Below are positions 61,695 to 64,000 of a stretch of DNA of 64,000 nucleotides, in pieces. Each line of letters starts with the position of its first letter. Within the stretch, counting starts at the first letter, position 1. The notes under the pieces were generated by a model, which was not told where the DNA came from, did no database searches, and worked only from the letters and a program-made list of their open reading frames with translations. A program made the position numbers and the translations under genes. The stretch is from Symbiodinium natans (taxonomy: Eukaryota; Sar; Dinophyceae; Suessiales; Symbiodiniaceae): contig CAJNDS010002155.1 in assembly GCA_905221605.1 (NCBI GenBank), forward strand, positions 1 to 64,000. Reading direction: 5' to 3'.

Positions 61695-62763
61695 TCATCC
61701 TGAACCCTGCAAGCCGTCATTGTGCAATTCACACCATGGCGGGGAGTGCTTCCGGGTTTTGGCGCTATTCTGTTTCTTTGGGGACCACATGAACCCTAAA
61801 AAATTGGGGTCATGTGCCCTTCACTACTATATTCCTACTAAGGTATAAGAACCCTAAAATTGGGGTCATGTACCCTTGAGCCATAAACCCACGTTTAGGG
61901 GGAGAACGGAGCCCATCTGGGTTCCAAGGCGCCCGTTGGCACCAGTCAGGTTCACACAACGAGCTCCGTGGCGGAAATGGTGGCCGCACAGTTGGAACCA
62001 TCCTGCCAATTTCTACCCTAACCCTAAACCCTAAACCCTAAACCCTAAACCCTAAACCCTAAACCCTAAACCCTAAACCCTAAACCCTAAACCCTAAACC
62101 CTAAACCCTAAACCCTAAACCCTAAACCTAAACCTAAACCTTGAAGCTCTAAAAGGTCTATAATGGAGGCTCGCGGTCCCTCGAGTTGGGAGTCGTGACA
62201 CAGGGACTGTCCGTGACTTAACCGCATACCGCAACCCCTCCTTGGGGACGAAATGAACCCTCAAATTTGGGGTCAAATACCCTGACTACTATAACTCCTA
62301 TTAAGGTAGATGAAACCCTAAACCCTAAACCCTAAACCCTTTTAGGGTTCATGTCGTCCCCGAGCCAAATTCCACGAAAGCAGGCCGACGCGAGCCTCGT
62401 AGCAATGGAACCTCGGCGGCCCACGAGCAGAGGCTGGTTGGGTTTAGGGTTTAGGGTTTAGGGTTTAGGGTTTAGGGTTTAGGGTTCAGGGTTCAAGGTT
62501 CAGGGTTCAGGGTTCAGGGTTCAGGGTTCAGGGTTCAGGGTTCAGGGTTCAGGGTTTAGGGTTTAGGGTTTAGGGTTTAGGGTTTAGGTTTTTTTTCTTT
62601 TTTTTATGGTTTAGGGTTTAGGGTTTAGGTTTAGGGAAAGAAGGCTTTGGGATTTGTAGCGCAGGGCCCGGTATGCCCTCACGTCGAAAAGCCTGCCAAA
62701 ACCAGGAGAAAGCTGCTGGGAGTCCGATTTTTCTGCGGTGGAGTGGTGGTCAGTTGAAGACAT
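61695..62763 (-). CDS. Complete five-exon gene, 136 aa, product unknown
   Basis: Exons: 62683-62763 (ATG; MSSTDHHSTAEKSDSQQLSP then GFGRLFD, donor GTGAGG), 62366-62433 (PLLVGRRGSIATRLASACFR, GC donor), 62140-62216 (HGQSLCHDSQLEGPRASIID then LLELQ, donor GTTTAGG), 61893-62002 (WFQLCGHHFRHGARCVNLTG then ANGRLGTQMGSVLPLN, donor GTGGGT), 61695-61769 (NSAKTRKHSPPWCELHNDGL then QGSG, TGA). 411 nt in total, phase kept at all four junctions. Intron 2 contains a family K element reaching the donor, intron 4 a related one; introns 1 and 3 are mostly telomere-like. No family recognised; His/Cys-rich middle. Confidence 0.75.
61779..61880. mobile_element. Family K-like element
   Basis: Contains TTGGGGACCACATGAACCCT and a second AACCCTAAAATTGGGGTCAT, inside intron 4 of the gene at 61695-62763. 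Confidence 0.5.
62026..62130 (-). repeat. CCCTAAA array in an intron
   Basis: About 15 heptamers, G-rich on the coding strand, starting right after the donor at 62139. Confidence 0.95.
62236..62365. mobile_element. TIR element, family K
   Basis: TTGGGGACGAAATGAACCCT at the left pairs with AGGGTTCATGTCGTCCCCGA at the right. On minus its first bases sit at the GC donor of exon 2. Confidence 0.78.
62438..62640 (+). repeat. TTTAGGG then GGGTTCA array
   Basis: TTTAGGG for about 50 bp, about ten GGGTTCA units, then TTTAGGG again. Intron 1 of the gene at 61695-62763. Confidence 0.95.
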
Positions 62764-63003
62764 GCTTGCAATGCAAACTCAGTGCCCAAGCGATCTCTTT
62801 CTTGAGGCTCTAGGTTGAGGGTCTAGGGTTTAGGGTTTATAGGGTTCAAACTTTGCCGTCTGTCGGGCGCATTTAGCGTGTGTCCATCCTTTGTGGAAAG
62901 CTTTCTGGATTTGTAGGTTCAGGAGACTAGGCTTTCCGGCCCTCTGCCCGCAAGGGCTCCATAAAGGAATCTCAAAACCTTAAGCCCCGAAGGCTACGAG
63001 CTC

Positions 63004-63008
<5 letters not shown>

Positions 63009-63041
<33 letters not shown>
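63009..63041. repeat. (CT)n
   Basis: About 16 CT units. Confidence 0.95.
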
Positions 63042-63042
<1 letters not shown>

Positions 63043-63052
63043 AACCCTAAAC

Positions 63053-63097
63053 TCATGAGCTCCCATTCGACATCACAGGAGGGTTCACGGGGGAATG
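63053..63097 (-). CDS. Exon before a telomere-type donor
   Basis: After AACCAG; FPREPSCDVEWELM then GTTTAGGG. Confidence 0.48.
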   Translation of the reverse strand, partial: HSPVNPPVMSNGSS

Positions 63098-63226
63098 CTG
63101 GTTTGTTGTTGGGATTGAGGTCTATAGGGCCTACCCCAGCCCACCCCTAGACCCTAAACCCTAGCCCTAAACCCTAAACCATAGCCCTAAACCCTAAACC
63201 CCAAACTCCTTCGTTCAACAAAAAGC

Positions 63227-63304
63227 CAATCCTTGAAAGCCGAGCAGCTGGTTGTGCTTCTCCGGCGCCGTGAAGTCCTTCACTGTGGCCCAGGTGCAGC
63301 CGTC
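63227..63304 (-). CDS. Exon, product unknown
   Basis: After CCTGAAG, 26 codons: DGCTWATVKDFTAPEKHNQL then LGFQGL, GC donor. Confidence 0.6.
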
Positions 63305-63696
63305 CTTCAGGGTTTAGGGTTTAGGGTTCAGGATGGTTTAGGGTTTAGGGTTTAGGGTTTAGGGTTTAGGGTTTAGGGTTTAGGGTTTAGGTGTTAGGGT
63401 TTAGGGTTTGGGGTTTGGGGTTTAGGGTTTAGGTATAGGGTTTAGGGTTTAGGGCTTAGGGGTTAGGGGTTTAGGGTTTAGGGTTTGGGGGTTCCTCCCT
63501 AGACTCCTAGTCAGCGAGGTCTCTCTCAAGCCCCGACTTTGATCTAAACCCTAATGCCCACGACCTCATAGCCCTCAAACCCTTAACCGTTTCACAGAGG
63601 GTGTGGGGGGTGACTGGACGCTTCCAAGCCCGGGTACCTCAGGTAGAGGCCCTAAACCCTAACCACTCATTCTTGACATCTCTCTTTCTGTTGCAG

Positions 63697-63761
63697 CCTC
63701 AGCCTATAGTGTTGCTTGTGAGAAGGGGTTGTGCCCGAAATCATTCTCCGCTAAACCGTGA
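63697..63761 (+). CDS. Terminal exon, product unknown
   Basis: After TTCTGTTGCAG, a strong pyrimidine-rich acceptor; SAYSVACEKGLCPKSFSAKP then TGA. Confidence 0.48.
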
Positions 63762-63944
63762 AAGCCAAAACCCTGAACCACCCGAAGCACCTCAACCCTC
63801 AGCCTCGTCACAAAAGAAACCCTCAGCCCTAAACCCTAGACCCTAAACGTGAGCCCTCAATCCCAAACCCCAATCCCCCAAACCCTAAACCCTAAACCCT
63901 AAACCCTAAACCCCAAAACCCTAACCCCAAACCCCCCTCCAGTT

Positions 63945-64000
63945 CTCCCCAGGGCCTGCTCCAGCGCCAAAGCCCCGCTCTGCACGCGGAAGAAGCCCTG
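63945..64000. CDS. Partial exon cut by the window edge, strand uncertain
   Basis: Plus, after TCTCCCCAG: GLLQRQSPALHAEEAL. Minus: GFFRVQSGALALEQALGRTG. Both open to the edge. Confidence 0.4.

Overview
The window reads as nuclear DNA of a dinoflagellate or close alveolate relative (inference). Three things point there. Plant/alveolate-type telomere heptamers (TTTAGGG/CCCTAAA) recur across the whole window. Genes are broken into many small GC-rich exons of about 30-200 bp. Introns appear to use GC and possibly GA donors as well as GT. Nothing bacterial, organellar or viral was seen, and I recognised no rRNA, tRNA, CRISPR or origin. The genus is not determinable from this sequence alone.

Layout: the islands between telomere-like tracts are mostly exons. 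I translated them by eye on both strands and kept those with an open frame, protein-like composition, a preceding AG and a following GT/GC (occasionally GA). Where successive exons keep reading phase I joined them. Best models: a DUF899 (thioredoxin-like) gene at 17045-17977 (minus, 3 exons, 240 aa, confirmed by family resemblance); a probable ADP-ribosyl-cyclase-like secreted protein at 39660-40601 (minus), with a decayed partial copy at 41418-41880; a complete 5-exon gene at 61695-62763 (minus); 5-exon genes at 21166-22070 (plus) and 1592-2644 (plus); an LRR-like gene scattered over 29428-31886 (minus); a lysine-rich gene from 9778 (plus); a secreted protein at 49565-50492 (minus); and many partial models. 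Genes lie on both strands and often converge (for example 22070/22160). Most products are not recognisable.

Introns hold two kinds of material. (1) Telomere-like repeats that begin exactly at the exon edge, so that GTTTAGGG itself is the 5' splice site at more than twenty exons. (2) Short (about 85-155 bp) terminal-inverted-repeat elements of at least ten families (A-K below), several of which are the intron. In the clearest cases a 4-bp target duplication is present and the element or duplication supplies the donor and the AG, so splicing restores the pre-insertion exon. They behave as introners.

The rest is simple sequence: (CA)n at 25920-26538, (CA/CG)n at 40758-41060, (GA)n at 45208-45555, a G-rich block at 46655-47055 followed by a 21-bp minisatellite to 47608, and local arrays of telomere variants (CCCTAGCA, TTTTAGGG, GGGTTCA, CCCCCTAAA). 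Exon edges are by-eye calls. Because codons are GC-rich, several islands are open on both strands and their strand is uncertain; this is stated entry by entry.
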